A stretch of DNA of 43,830 nucleotides from the NCBI GenBank assembly GCA_900546115.1, contig URBQ01000023.1:1-43830 (forward strand), given 5' to 3'. Shown one piece after another: positions 15,609 to 24,165 of this stretch. How positions within the stretch are numbered: position 1 is the stretch's first letter; the number at the start of each line of letters is the position of its first letter. The position numbers and the translations under genes were made by a program. The notes under the pieces are model-generated. The model saw nothing but the letters and a program-made list of their open reading frames with translations. It did no database searches and was not told the origin of the DNA. The DNA comes from an uncultured Collinsella sp. (lineage in GTDB: Bacteria > Actinomycetota > Coriobacteriia > Coriobacteriales > Coriobacteriaceae).

Positions 15609-18600
15609 ATGGACAACACGATCATTCGCGACCTCTTTGCAAAAGACATCAACCGCTCCATCAACGGCGTGGTCAAGGTCCAGGATTCAAAAGATGGGTC
15701 CATCCGCCAGGAGCTTGACGAGTACGTGGTGACGCGCGAGTTGCAGAGGCACTTTGCCACGTTCTTCAAGGCCTACGGCGATGCCATCGATGCACGCACC
15801 GACAAGATCGGCGTGTGGATCAGTGGTTTCTTCGGTTCCGGTAAATCGCACTTCCTCAAGATGCTGAGCTACCTGCTCGAGAATCGCCAGATCGGTGGTA
15901 AGAGCGCCATCCGCTACTTTGACGGCAAAATCGTCGACCCCATGGTCGCGGCTGCCATGGAGCGCGCGTGCTCGGTGCCCACGCAGGCCACCCTCTTTAA
16001 CATCGATAGCAAGGCGGGCCAGTGGAAGCAGGGTGATACGGCTCCCACGGCGCTGCTTCGCGGCTTTGAGCGCATGTTCTACGAGGCGCGCGGGTTCTAC
16101 GGCGAGGACCTCAAGCTCGCAAAGCTCGAGGACTACATCGATTCCCTGGGCAAGACCCAGGAGTTCCGCGAGGCCTTTGAGCGCGTCAACGGCGAGTCCT
16201 GGCTCCAGGCCCGCGACACCTACAGCTACTTTGAGGACGACGTCGTCGAGGTGCTGCAGAGCGTGCTCGGCATGAGCGAAAAGGCCGCATGGAACTGGCT
16301 CGAAGGTTCTGAGGACGAGGTTTTGGCCCCTGATGTCTTTGCCAAAAAGGTCAAGGATTACGTGGACGCTCAGGCAGCGGTCCACGGTGGCAACTTCCGT
16401 TTGCTCTTTATGGTCGACGAGGTGGGTCAGTTTATTACAAACGACCAGGACCCAAGCCTTATGTTGAGCCTTCAGACCATCGTCGAGGAGCTGGGCGCCG
16501 CCTGCGGTGGCCGCGTGTGGGTGATGGTTACGAGCCAGGAGGCCATCGACAACCTGAGCCTGCCCGTGGGCAACGACTTTTCAAAGATCCAAGGCCGCTT
16601 CAATACCCGCCTTTCGCTCTCCAGCTCCAGCGTGGACGAGGTCATCCAACGCCGTGTGCTCGAGAAGACCGCGCCGGCGGCCGATATGCTTGCACAGGTC
16701 TACGAGCAAGACGCCGCCGTCCTCAAAAACAACTTTACCTTTGAGGGTGGCTCGCGCTCCGACCTTGCCGGCTTCGCCAACTCCAAGGATTTTGTGGCCA
16801 GCTACCCGTTTGTGGGCTACCAGTTTAAGCTCCTGCCCGACGTGATGACCGAGGTACGCAAGCACGGTGTCAAGGCCAAGCACATGTCCACGGGCGAGCG
16901 CTCCATGCTGAGCGCGTTTCAGGAGAGCGCTCAGGCCATCCAGCATGACCAGACTGGTGCACTCGTGCCGTTCTGGCGCTTCTTCGACACAATCTCCAAG
17001 GATTTGGAGCACGGCATCATTCAAGTCGTCGTCTGTGCGGAGCGCGCGGCTGAAAACGCAGAGGGTCTTGAGAGCTACGATGTCCGGGTGCTTAAGCTCC
17101 TGTACTTGATCCGCTACATCGGCTACGTCAAGGCCACGGTCGAGAACATCTCCATCCTCATGATCGATAGCCTCGACGTGGACAAGCGCGCCCTCAAGGA
17201 CCGCGTCAAGGAATCCCTCGCCCGTTTGGAGCGCGAGAACTACGTGGCACGCCAGGGCGATACCTATAGCTTCCTCACCGACGAGGAGCAGGAGATAGCG
17301 CAGGAGATCGCACGCACCCCGATCGACAACGCGCAGGTGATCGAGTCTATCAAAAAGCGCCTGTTCGACAGCATCTACACCGCGCGCAAGCTCAATCGCG
17401 GGGCCAACGACTTCCCGTTTGACCGCTATGTGGACGGCTCAATCCACGGTACCAGCATGGGCGGCATGGAGCTTTACGTGGCGACTATGGCGAGCGACCT
17501 GGGCCGTGCGGACGATACCGAGCTGGCTTTGGCTTCTTCGGGCAAAGCCATCGTGGCCTTGAGTGACGAGGCGGATTATTGGGAGACGCTCGTCAGGGCC
17601 GCCAAGATCCGCAAGTACGCCAAGACGCGAAATCTCCAGGAGCTTCAGCTGAGTACGCGCCAGATCGTCGAGTCCAAGATGCGCGAGGCGGCCTATAACG
17701 AGAAGGAGGCCGATACCCTTTTGAGCGAGGCCGTGCTCCATGCACGTTGTGCAGTCAACGGCCGCATGGTTGAGGTCCGCGCGACCAAGCCCGCCCAGGT
17801 CTTTGAGCAGGTGCTGGCGCAGCTGTGCGATGTAGTCTTTGAAAAGGCCGACTATATCGGCGCGCCGGTCACGAGCGATTCCGATATCCGCTCCACTCTG
17901 GCGGGCAACGTCCAGGCGGGGCTCGCTGGCATGGACGCGGGCAACACGCGTGCGCTCAAGGAGGTCGAGGACTACCTCAAAGTTCAGCACCAGCGCCACC
18001 TGGATACCGCTATGGGCGATATCCAGCGCCAGTACCAGCAAAGGCCCTTTGGCTGGCGCGAGGTCGATATCGCAAATGTGGTGGCGCAGCTTGTGGTGGA
18101 GCAGCGCGCGCAGGTGCTGTTTGGCGGTCAGACGGTTCAAGCTAACGACAGCCGCATGGTAGCACTCCTGCGCAAGGATGCCGATAAGGCCCAGGTGCGC
18201 TTGCGCGTGCGCATGAACGACCGTTTGCTGAGCGGTGCGGGTGAGCTCATGCGCGACCTGTTTGATCTCAAGACCGTGCCCTCCAACGAGGATAAGCTCG
18301 TGGCCGAGCTCAAGGAGCGCCTTGAGGACTTGCGTGAGGTGTGCGTCGCCATGGCACGCGACTACTACACGGGCATCAAGCCGGCCTACCCGTATCCCGG
18401 TGAGGGCGAGTGCGAGAAGATGCGCTCGGAGGTGGCCGACGTCCTTAAGGACCAGAACGAGGCCGAGGCGTTCTTGACTACGTTTACCAAGCATGAGGAC
18501 CGCCTGCTCGATGCCAAGGAAGACTTTGACAGGGTGGTTGAGTTCTTCGGGTCCAACCAACGAACAGCGTTTGACCACGCCAAGGATTTCTTGAGCCGCA

Positions 18601-19277
18601 CCGAGGGTATCGAGTATGCCTCCGATGACATTCCCGACGCGGTGAAGAACGTGGCAAAGGTGCGCGAGATCCTCAAAGATCCCAAGCCCTACGGCCATAT
18701 TAAAGACCTGCAGCCGCTTATGGATCCCGTCGAGGACGACATGAAAAAGCTGTTGGGCATCCGCCGCAATGAGTTTTTGTGTCGCATCGAGAGCGATCTG
18801 CAAGACCTGCGGGCGCAGGCCGAGAGCCAAAAGGGCTTTGTCAATCAGGCCAAGGATGCCATAGCAGGCGCCGGCACCAAATACGAGTCGTTCAAAAACC
18901 GTGCCCACAGCGCTCAAAGTCTCAACGAACTGAGCGTTGTTGCAACTAACTGGGGCGACTGGCTCAGTGTGGCAGCCAATGAGATGTACGACGCTGTGGA
19001 TGAGGCTCGCGCGCGTATGGACAACGAGCACCGCACCACCGAGGTCACGAGTACGGGTGAGGTGGTCAAGAAGGTCTCCAGCAAGGGAGCCGCGTTGTCT
19101 GCGTCCGCGCCCACGCCTACACCCGTGCCCCAGCGCAAGATTAAGACCGTGCGCCGCGCCGATCTGGCCAAGCCGAGTCGTCTCTTGTCCGCAGAGGACG
19201 TGGAGCACTACGTGGACGACCTGCGCTCTCGCCTTATGCAGGCGCTCGCTGCAAACGACGAGATCCGTATCAACTAA
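15609..19277 (+). CDS. brxC: BREX ATPase BrxC
   Basis: A 1222-residue P-loop ATPase, the full usual length for BrxC/PglY. Walker A is GFFGSGKS at residues 73-80, preceded by the typical basic and acidic N-terminal arm; a Walker B-like LLFMVDEVGQ lies at 265-274, followed by an arginine-finger-like stretch of the AAA-type core. The central and C-terminal 700 residues are long helical segments with several coiled-coil-like runs (for example around 880-1010), and the tail is Ala/Pro/Thr-rich before the final conserved LLSAEDVEHYVDDLRSRL. BrxC is required for both methylation and phage restriction. ATG 15609 has AAAGGAG upstream. Codon use matches the GC-rich neighbours. Confidence 0.95.
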   Translation: MDNTIIRDLFAKDINRSINGVVKVQDSKDGSIRQELDEYVVTRELQRHFATFFKAYGDAIDARTDKIGVWISGFFGSGKSHFLKMLSYLLENRQIGGKSAIRYFDGKIVDPMVAAAMERACSVPTQATLFNIDSKAGQWKQGDTAPTALLRGFERMFYEARGFYGEDLKLAKLEDYIDSLGKTQEFREAFERVNGESWLQARDTYSYFEDDVVEVLQSVLGMSEKAAWNWLEGSEDEVLAPDVFAKKVKDYVDAQAAVHGGNFRLLFMVDEVGQFITNDQDPSLMLSLQTIVEELGAACGGRVWVMVTSQEAIDNLSLPVGNDFSKIQGRFNTRLSLSSSSVDEVIQRRVLEKTAPAADMLAQVYEQDAAVLKNNFTFEGGSRSDLAGFANSKDFVASYPFVGYQFKLLPDVMTEVRKHGVKAKHMSTGERSMLSAFQESAQAIQHDQTGALVPFWRFFDTISKDLEHGIIQVVVCAERAAENAEGLESYDVRVLKLLYLIRYIGYVKATVENISILMIDSLDVDKRALKDRVKESLARLERENYVARQGDTYSFLTDEEQEIAQEIARTPIDNAQVIESIKKRLFDSIYTARKLNRGANDFPFDRYVDGSIHGTSMGGMELYVATMASDLGRADDTELALASSGKAIVALSDEADYWETLVRAAKIRKYAKTRNLQELQLSTRQIVESKMREAAYNEKEADTLLSEAVLHARCAVNGRMVEVRATKPAQVFEQVLAQLCDVVFEKADYIGAPVTSDSDIRSTLAGNVQAGLAGMDAGNTRALKEVEDYLKVQHQRHLDTAMGDIQRQYQQRPFGWREVDIANVVAQLVVEQRAQVLFGGQTVQANDSRMVALLRKDADKAQVRLRVRMNDRLLSGAGELMRDLFDLKTVPSNEDKLVAELKERLEDLREVCVAMARDYYTGIKPAYPYPGEGECEKMRSEVADVLKDQNEAEAFLTTFTKHEDRLLDAKEDFDRVVEFFGSNQRTAFDHAKDFLSRTEGIEYASDDIPDAVKNVAKVREILKDPKPYGHIKDLQPLMDPVEDDMKKLLGIRRNEFLCRIESDLQDLRAQAESQKGFVNQAKDAIAGAGTKYESFKNRAHSAQSLNELSVVATNWGDWLSVAANEMYDAVDEARARMDNEHRTTEVTSTGEVVKKVSSKGAALSASAPTPTPVPQRKIKTVRRADLAKPSRLLSAEDVEHYVDDLRSRLMQALAANDEIRIN

Positions 19278-19343
19278 CCCGCGGAGCCATCGGTGCCAAA
19301 GCGCGCACCGGTGGTTTATGGCGTTTAGAAAGGCTCATCAACC

Positions 19344-21863
19344 ATGAACGATTCTGCTCTTAAGAGTTTCTGCACCTGGGCCCGTACGGAGCTCATCAAA
19401 GGCGTGGAGGCGCAGATGGTGCGCTACGGCATCACCGAACCTGCACCCGCGCCCGTTGGCTCCGAGACCGTCAACGGCCTGCCCCTAAGTCCGGCTGAGA
19501 TTGAGCAACGCGACGAACTACTGCGCATGCAGGCAGAGGTGGGTCACGAGGCGCTGCGCGACCGTGCGGCCTACACCTGGTTCAACCGCATCGTGGCCAT
19601 TCGCTTCATGGATGCACGCGGATGGCTTCCCAGCCGTATGCGCATGCTAAGTCGTGCGGACGGCAGCCATGGCAGCGAGGCCGTGGAGAACGCACTGGAT
19701 GTGGAGATAACGACGGCCGATACCGATCGCATAGCCGAGCTCAAAATGGCGGGCTTGGATGAACCGTTGTGGCGCTACCTGTTTGTTGCTCAGTGCGAGG
19801 AGCTTGCCGATTGCCTGCCAGGCGTCTTTGATCGCGTAGGCGGAGCCATGGAGTTGCTGTTGCCCCAGGGCCTCATGATGGCCGACGGCGTGGTGGGCAA
19901 ACTCAATGTTGTCCTCACTGACGAGGACTGGCGCGAGGGCGTGACCGTTCTGGGCTGGATGTATCAGTACTACAACGCTGACGTTAAAGACGAGTTCTTC
20001 AAGTCCAAGCGCAAGGCCGCAGCGGCGGACATCGCTCCCGCCACTCAGCTCTTCACCCCCGAGTGGATCGTGCGCTATATGGTCGAGAACTCGCTCGGCC
20101 GTCTGTGGATGCTCAACAATCCGGGGAGTTCGCTACGCGAGCGCATGAAATACTACATCGAGCCCGATGCTGAGCACGAGGACTTCATCCGCATCTCGAG
20201 CCCCGAGGAGATAACCCTCTGCGACCCCGTATGCGGCTCGGGCCATATCTTGGTCTATGCGTTTGAGCTGCTCTTTCATATGTACGAGGAGCGCGGCTAT
20301 CGTGAGCGCGAGATTCCCGAGCTCATTCTTACTAAAAACCTTGCAGGTATGGAAATCGATTCCCGCGCGGCACAGATCGCGGAGCTGGCGCTTGCCATGT
20401 GCGCCCGCGAGCACGACCGTCGCTTCTTTAGGCGTGGCGTTCGCGCCGACGTTACCGTGCTCTCGAGCATCCCGCTTGGGGAGGACGAGCTGCCGGGTAA
20501 CAAGAAGCTCGCCGAGGAGCTGAGTCATTTGGGCGAGATCGGTTCGCTGCTCAATCCGACAGATGCCGAGATCGAGAAGCTCAAAGCGGCTGCGGCCGAC
20601 TGCGCGGGCGACCTTTTTGCCGCCGCGACCAAGGACAAGCTTGAGAGCGCGGTCGCAATCTGCGAGAAGCTATCACGTCGCTTCACTTGCACCGTGGCAA
20701 ATCCCCCGTACATGGGTAGCAGCAGCTTCAACCCCTTTATGAGTAAGTGGGTCAAGAAGAACTACCCCGACACGAAGAGCGATCTCTGCACGTGCTTTAT
20801 CGAGCGAATTATTGATTTTGCGAGCGCTAAGGGTACGGTATCTCTGGTTACCTCTGATACGTGTATGTATCTCTCGTCTTTCGAGCGTATGCGCAACACC
20901 CTTGTAGATAAACACACCCTAATTGCTCTCATTGATACTCGCGGCTCGAATGCCCACCCTGACGTGTTTGACGCCAATACCGGATGGGTCATTCAGTCGA
21001 ATCATATTCCTGGTTATAAGGGTGCTTATTTTAAGTTGAATCAAAAAATCGGTGAGAAGGATGCGGCTTTGAAGGAGGCCATCCAAAACCCCACCTGCGG
21101 CTGGTTCTACCGCCGCAACGCCGACGCCTTCAAGCAGATCCCCAGCACCCCCATAGCCTACTGGGCCAGCGACGCTATGCTCGAAGCGTTTGGGGGACAT
21201 TCCATTCGCGATGAAGCTTTTGCTGGAATAGGCATGCGTACGGGCGACAATGCAAGATTTTTGAGATTGTGGCATGAAGTCGGTCTGAGCGACATGGTTA
21301 TCGGATGTTGCTCTGCTGAGGAGCAAATCAATAGTGGTGCTCGATGGGTTCCTTACAATAAAGGAGGCAATTTTCGCAGATGGTACGGAAACAATGACTA
21401 CGTTGTTAACTGGTTTAATAATGGTGAAGAGATTAAGGCTAACACTAAGGCTGTATACCCAGAATTGGGCGATGATCTTGGATGGAAGATAAGCAACGAG
21501 CGCTTTTACTTTAAGCCTGGACTTACTTGGACGGGCGTAACTTCGGGGCTATTTAACTGCCGTCTATATCGCCAGGGTTTTATTTTTGATTCCGGCGCTA
21601 ATGGCCTTTTCTCAACTAAGGAGCTTGGAGTTTCCTACCTTTCTGCCCTGCTGAACTCTTCTGTAGCTGCTTCAGCCTTTAGCTTTTTGAACCCTACGTT
21701 GAATTTTGGGGCAGGCACTGTGAATAACATGCCTGTTATTCGACCCTCTGCTTCAGACTATTCCATCGTCGAAGATCTGGCGCATCGTTGCTTTGATGCG
21801 TCGGAAGCAGATTACAACTCCTTCGAAACCTCATGGGATTTTGGTCACAATCCCCTTGTTTAG
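19344..21863 (+). CDS. pglX: BREX methyltransferase PglX, catalytic and recognition part (split gene, N-terminal piece)
   Basis: An 839-residue adenine-specific DNA methyltransferase. Motif I is DPVCGSGH (residues 294-301) and motif IV is NPPY (453-456), preceded by QLFTPEWIVRYMVENSLG. It would methylate adenine in a short non-palindromic site so that BREX spares self DNA. The target-recognition part follows the catalytic core. The protein stops at SFETSWDFGHNPLV, a point that in intact BREX-1 PglX lies inside the chain; the missing C-terminal domain is the separate gene at 23174-24142. The two add up to 1161 residues, close to a normal PglX. GC drops clearly after about 21190, in the recognition part, and less so at 20820-21060. 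The TAG stop overlaps the AGGAG site of the next gene. Confidence 0.95.
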   Translation: MNDSALKSFCTWARTELIKGVEAQMVRYGITEPAPAPVGSETVNGLPLSPAEIEQRDELLRMQAEVGHEALRDRAAYTWFNRIVAIRFMDARGWLPSRMRMLSRADGSHGSEAVENALDVEITTADTDRIAELKMAGLDEPLWRYLFVAQCEELADCLPGVFDRVGGAMELLLPQGLMMADGVVGKLNVVLTDEDWREGVTVLGWMYQYYNADVKDEFFKSKRKAAAADIAPATQLFTPEWIVRYMVENSLGRLWMLNNPGSSLRERMKYYIEPDAEHEDFIRISSPEEITLCDPVCGSGHILVYAFELLFHMYEERGYREREIPELILTKNLAGMEIDSRAAQIAELALAMCAREHDRRFFRRGVRADVTVLSSIPLGEDELPGNKKLAEELSHLGEIGSLLNPTDAEIEKLKAAAADCAGDLFAAATKDKLESAVAICEKLSRRFTCTVANPPYMGSSSFNPFMSKWVKKNYPDTKSDLCTCFIERIIDFASAKGTVSLVTSDTCMYLSSFERMRNTLVDKHTLIALIDTRGSNAHPDVFDANTGWVIQSNHIPGYKGAYFKLNQKIGEKDAALKEAIQNPTCGWFYRRNADAFKQIPSTPIAYWASDAMLEAFGGHSIRDEAFAGIGMRTGDNARFLRLWHEVGLSDMVIGCCSAEEQINSGARWVPYNKGGNFRRWYGNNDYVVNWFNNGEEIKANTKAVYPELGDDLGWKISNERFYFKPGLTWTGVTSGLFNCRLYRQGFIFDSGANGLFSTKELGVSYLSALLNSSVAASAFSFLNPTLNFGAGTVNNMPVIRPSASDYSIVEDLAHRCFDASEADYNSFETSWDFGHNPLV

Positions 21864-21872
21864 GAGACCTGT

Positions 21873-22445
21873 ATGTGTATCGATCTTAACCAGACGGCAT
21901 TTCAGCTTGCCAATAAAATTAAACGCGTTTTAGATTCTGATGTTAGAATTCGTATCTCGTTAAACAACGCCACTTTCTTTGAATACGACTCGGATGAAGA
22001 TGTCGTAATCATCGCTCCTGTTTCTTTGCTTGAAATTGAAGAAAAGGAGAAAGCGCAGATAGCGTCTCGGGCAGCATATGAGTTGGTTCTTATGAGTGCG
22101 AAAACCTCCGCGCGGAAGTTCAACGGCATTTTATTGCCTGACTGTTTCTTATATTGTGTGTATTCAACGCTACACGAGATAGGCCATCATGACTATTTTG
22201 TCAGCTCTTCCGCAACGGAGTTTCAAGGCCATGTTGCACAGCGCGAGTCACTTCTTGAGTTCTCTAAGGACAAGTTGATCAATGCAATTGCTTCGGGACA
22301 AGACCCACGTAATAGCCAGGAGATATTTGCGAGATCGTATAGGAATATTCCTTTTGAGAAGATAGCTGATGATTACGCCAGGAGATTGATGCCCGTCGTT
22401 CTTTCCAAACTCTTAGTAGAGGATGGACCAAATGAAGCAAAATGA
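21873..22445 (+). CDS. HExxH metallopeptidase-like protein inserted in split pglX
   Basis: A 190-residue protein not recognised by name. HEIGHH at residues 101-106 is a zinc-binding HExxH site, and FEKIADDYARRLMP (161-174) resembles the EAxxFAxxLLMP segment of ImmA/IrrE-type peptidases, although the usual third-ligand Glu is two residues off, so active-site completeness is uncertain. No signal peptide or membrane helix is visible. The coding sequence is plainly AT-richer than brxC or pglZ. It starts 10 bases after the pglX stop with an overlapping ribosome site and overlaps the next gene by 14 bases, so all three are translated as a coupled unit. ImmA-type proteases cleave repressors; that role here is a guess. 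Confidence 0.75.
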   Translation: MCIDLNQTAFQLANKIKRVLDSDVRIRISLNNATFFEYDSDEDVVIIAPVSLLEIEEKEKAQIASRAAYELVLMSAKTSARKFNGILLPDCFLYCVYSTLHEIGHHDYFVSSSATEFQGHVAQRESLLEFSKDKLINAIASGQDPRNSQEIFARSYRNIPFEKIADDYARRLMPVVLSKLLVEDGPNEAK

Positions 22446-22986
22446 GTCTATTGACGTTCGCTGCGATATGGCAACGATGCATGTTTTTTTCCTAAATAAG
22501 ATTGATGAATCGATTAAGGGAGGGCTCTACTTCGAAGCCGCTTGGCTAATCTATTCGTGTCTCGAGAATCGTTTCTTTCGAGTGTTAGACAAATATATGC
22601 GGAACTGCAAATATTGCGTTAATGGCGGCAAATGCCGTAAGGGAAGCAACCAATTAGCAATCGGGACCAAGATCAAGTGTGTTGAAAGACTATATAACGC
22701 AGATGTGTCTTGTGTTCGCAGCTCTTTTTCAGCTGAGTTATTCGCTGAAGTGAGGTTGTGGGTCAAATTACGTAACAAACTAATGCATAACTTGCTGTCC
22801 CTTGAGCACTATGAAGTGCATTTTGATAATGACTTTAAAGAACTTGCTTTAAACGGGAAGAAAGTTGTGGACGACGTTTACGATGCCTGCACGAAATTTA
22901 GGGCGGCTTTCTTCGAACCCGGCCACGAGTTCATATTCCCTGAATCGTGCATGGAGCAATGTCCTTGTAAGCCGCGTAATCAATAG
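22432..22986 (+). CDS. HEPN-like protein with Cys cluster, inserted in split pglX
   Basis: A 184-residue mostly helical protein. KLRNKLMHNL carries R114-x4-H119, the hallmark of HEPN RNases, with helices on both sides as in that fold. A CxxC-x5-C cluster (C59, C62, C68) may bind a metal. HEPN proteins in defence islands usually cut RNA and act as toxins or abortive-infection effectors. I start at ATG 22432, 9 bases after an AGAGG site; an ATG at 22423 is too close to it. The gene overlaps the HExxH gene by 14 bases, so the two probably form a functional pair. GC is low. The 187 bases after it hold no clear gene and lead to the PglX C-terminal gene. The HEPN label rests on one motif and predicted helicity. 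Confidence 0.7.
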   Translation: MKQNESIDVRCDMATMHVFFLNKIDESIKGGLYFEAAWLIYSCLENRFFRVLDKYMRNCKYCVNGGKCRKGSNQLAIGTKIKCVERLYNADVSCVRSSFSAELFAEVRLWVKLRNKLMHNLLSLEHYEVHFDNDFKELALNGKKVVDDVYDACTKFRAAFFEPGHEFIFPESCMEQCPCKPRNQ

Positions 22987-23173
22987 AAAGACGACTAATA
23001 CTATGTGTCGCATTCGGGGCCGTGATTCACAAAGTTATCTTCATACGGGATATTCGGTTTTGCTCATCGCGCTGGGCGTGGAGTGCGGGCTTGGTTGTGT
23101 GATGGCCCTGATTTGATTCACGCTTTATTTCTTCGTTGCCGGCATCTCAACAATATCGAAAGGACGGCCCACC

Positions 23174-24142
23174 ATGGCCACATTACTTCAAGATAAATAC
23201 GAGGCTCGTAAGGCCGAGGTCAATGCTCGCTTTGAGCAGCTCCGTGCTAACGAGGAGGAGCTCAACCGCATCTTCGCCAAAATTTACAACATGGAGGGCG
23301 AAGTGCCCATCGAGGTCGAGGATAAGTACGTTTCGGTGGCGCGCATCTTCGATACCGCCGACGAGATTCCCGAAAGCTACAAGGGCAACAAGTATGTGCG
23401 CACCAAGCGCGACGAGATTACTTCGCTCATAAGCTATGCCGTGGGCTGCATGTTCGGCCGCTATTCGCTGGACGTGGACGGTCTGGTCCTCGCCGACCAG
23501 GGTGCCACGGTCAACGACTATCTGGCCAAGATGCCCGATCCCGATCACGTGACCTTTATGCCCGATAGTGACAACGTGCTGCCCATTACCGATGACGAGT
23601 ACTTTGACGACGACATCGTGCGCTACTTTATCGACTTTGTGCGCACCGTGTATGGTGAGGAGACGCTTGAGCAGAACCTGGCCTTTATTGCCGAGGCACT
23701 CGGCGGCAAGGGTACCTCGCGCGAGGTAATCCGCGCCTACTTTTTGAAGGACTTCTTTAAGGACCACTGCCAGACCTACAAGAAGCGTCCCATCTACTGG
23801 CTGTTCGACAGTGGCAAAAAGAACGGCTTTAAGTGCCTTGTTTACATGCATCGCTATCAGCCCGACCTGCTGGCTCGCATCCGCACCGACTATGTGCATG
23901 GGCAGCAAGAACGCTACCGTGCCCAGATCGGCTATGCCAACGATGCCCTTGCCGATGCCGAGCGCGGCGAGCGCGTGCGTCTGGACAAGCGCGTCAAAAA
24001 GCTCAACGACCAGCTCAAAGAGACTATTGCCTTCGAGGAGAAGCTGCACCACTTGGCAGACCAGATGATTAAGATCGACCTGGATGACGGGGTCAAGGTC
24101 AACTACGCCAAGTTTCAGGATGTGCTGGCGAAGATTAAATAA
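23174..24142 (+). CDS. PglX C-terminal domain encoded as a separate gene
   Basis: A 322-residue protein that corresponds to the C-terminal domain of BREX-1 PglX. Segments recognised are NEEELNRIF (26-34), SYAVGCMFGRYSLDVDGL, ITDDEYFDDDIVRYF, GKGTSREVIRAYFLKDFF, KRPIYWLFDSGKK and VYMHRYQPD, all in the usual order, followed by a basic coiled-coil-like tail. In intact PglX this follows directly on SFETSWDF...HPLV, where the first piece stops. It has its own ATG and a CGAAAGGA site, so it can be made as a separate chain and might assemble with the catalytic part. GC returns to the high level of the rest of the operon. It is 23 bases from pglZ. Confidence 0.92.
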   Translation: MATLLQDKYEARKAEVNARFEQLRANEEELNRIFAKIYNMEGEVPIEVEDKYVSVARIFDTADEIPESYKGNKYVRTKRDEITSLISYAVGCMFGRYSLDVDGLVLADQGATVNDYLAKMPDPDHVTFMPDSDNVLPITDDEYFDDDIVRYFIDFVRTVYGEETLEQNLAFIAEALGGKGTSREVIRAYFLKDFFKDHCQTYKKRPIYWLFDSGKKNGFKCLVYMHRYQPDLLARIRTDYVHGQQERYRAQIGYANDALADAERGERVRLDKRVKKLNDQLKETIAFEEKLHHLADQMIKIDLDDGVKVNYAKFQDVLAKIK

Positions 24143-24165
24143 CTGCAGATACGGTAAGGATATTC

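Noticed and set aside
17439..19208. Long open frame of 589 codons on the reverse strand opposite brxC
   Set aside because: It is a GC-rich codon shadow of brxC with Leu/Val/His-rich low-information sequence and no ribosome site or family signature.
19344..24142. Split pglX as a simple frameshift or sequencing error
   Set aside because: The two pieces are 1.3 kb apart with two complete genes between them, and the second has its own ATG and ribosome site.
19344..24142. Phase-variable inversion of pglX
   Set aside because: No inverted second recognition segment and no site-specific recombinase gene were seen in the window.
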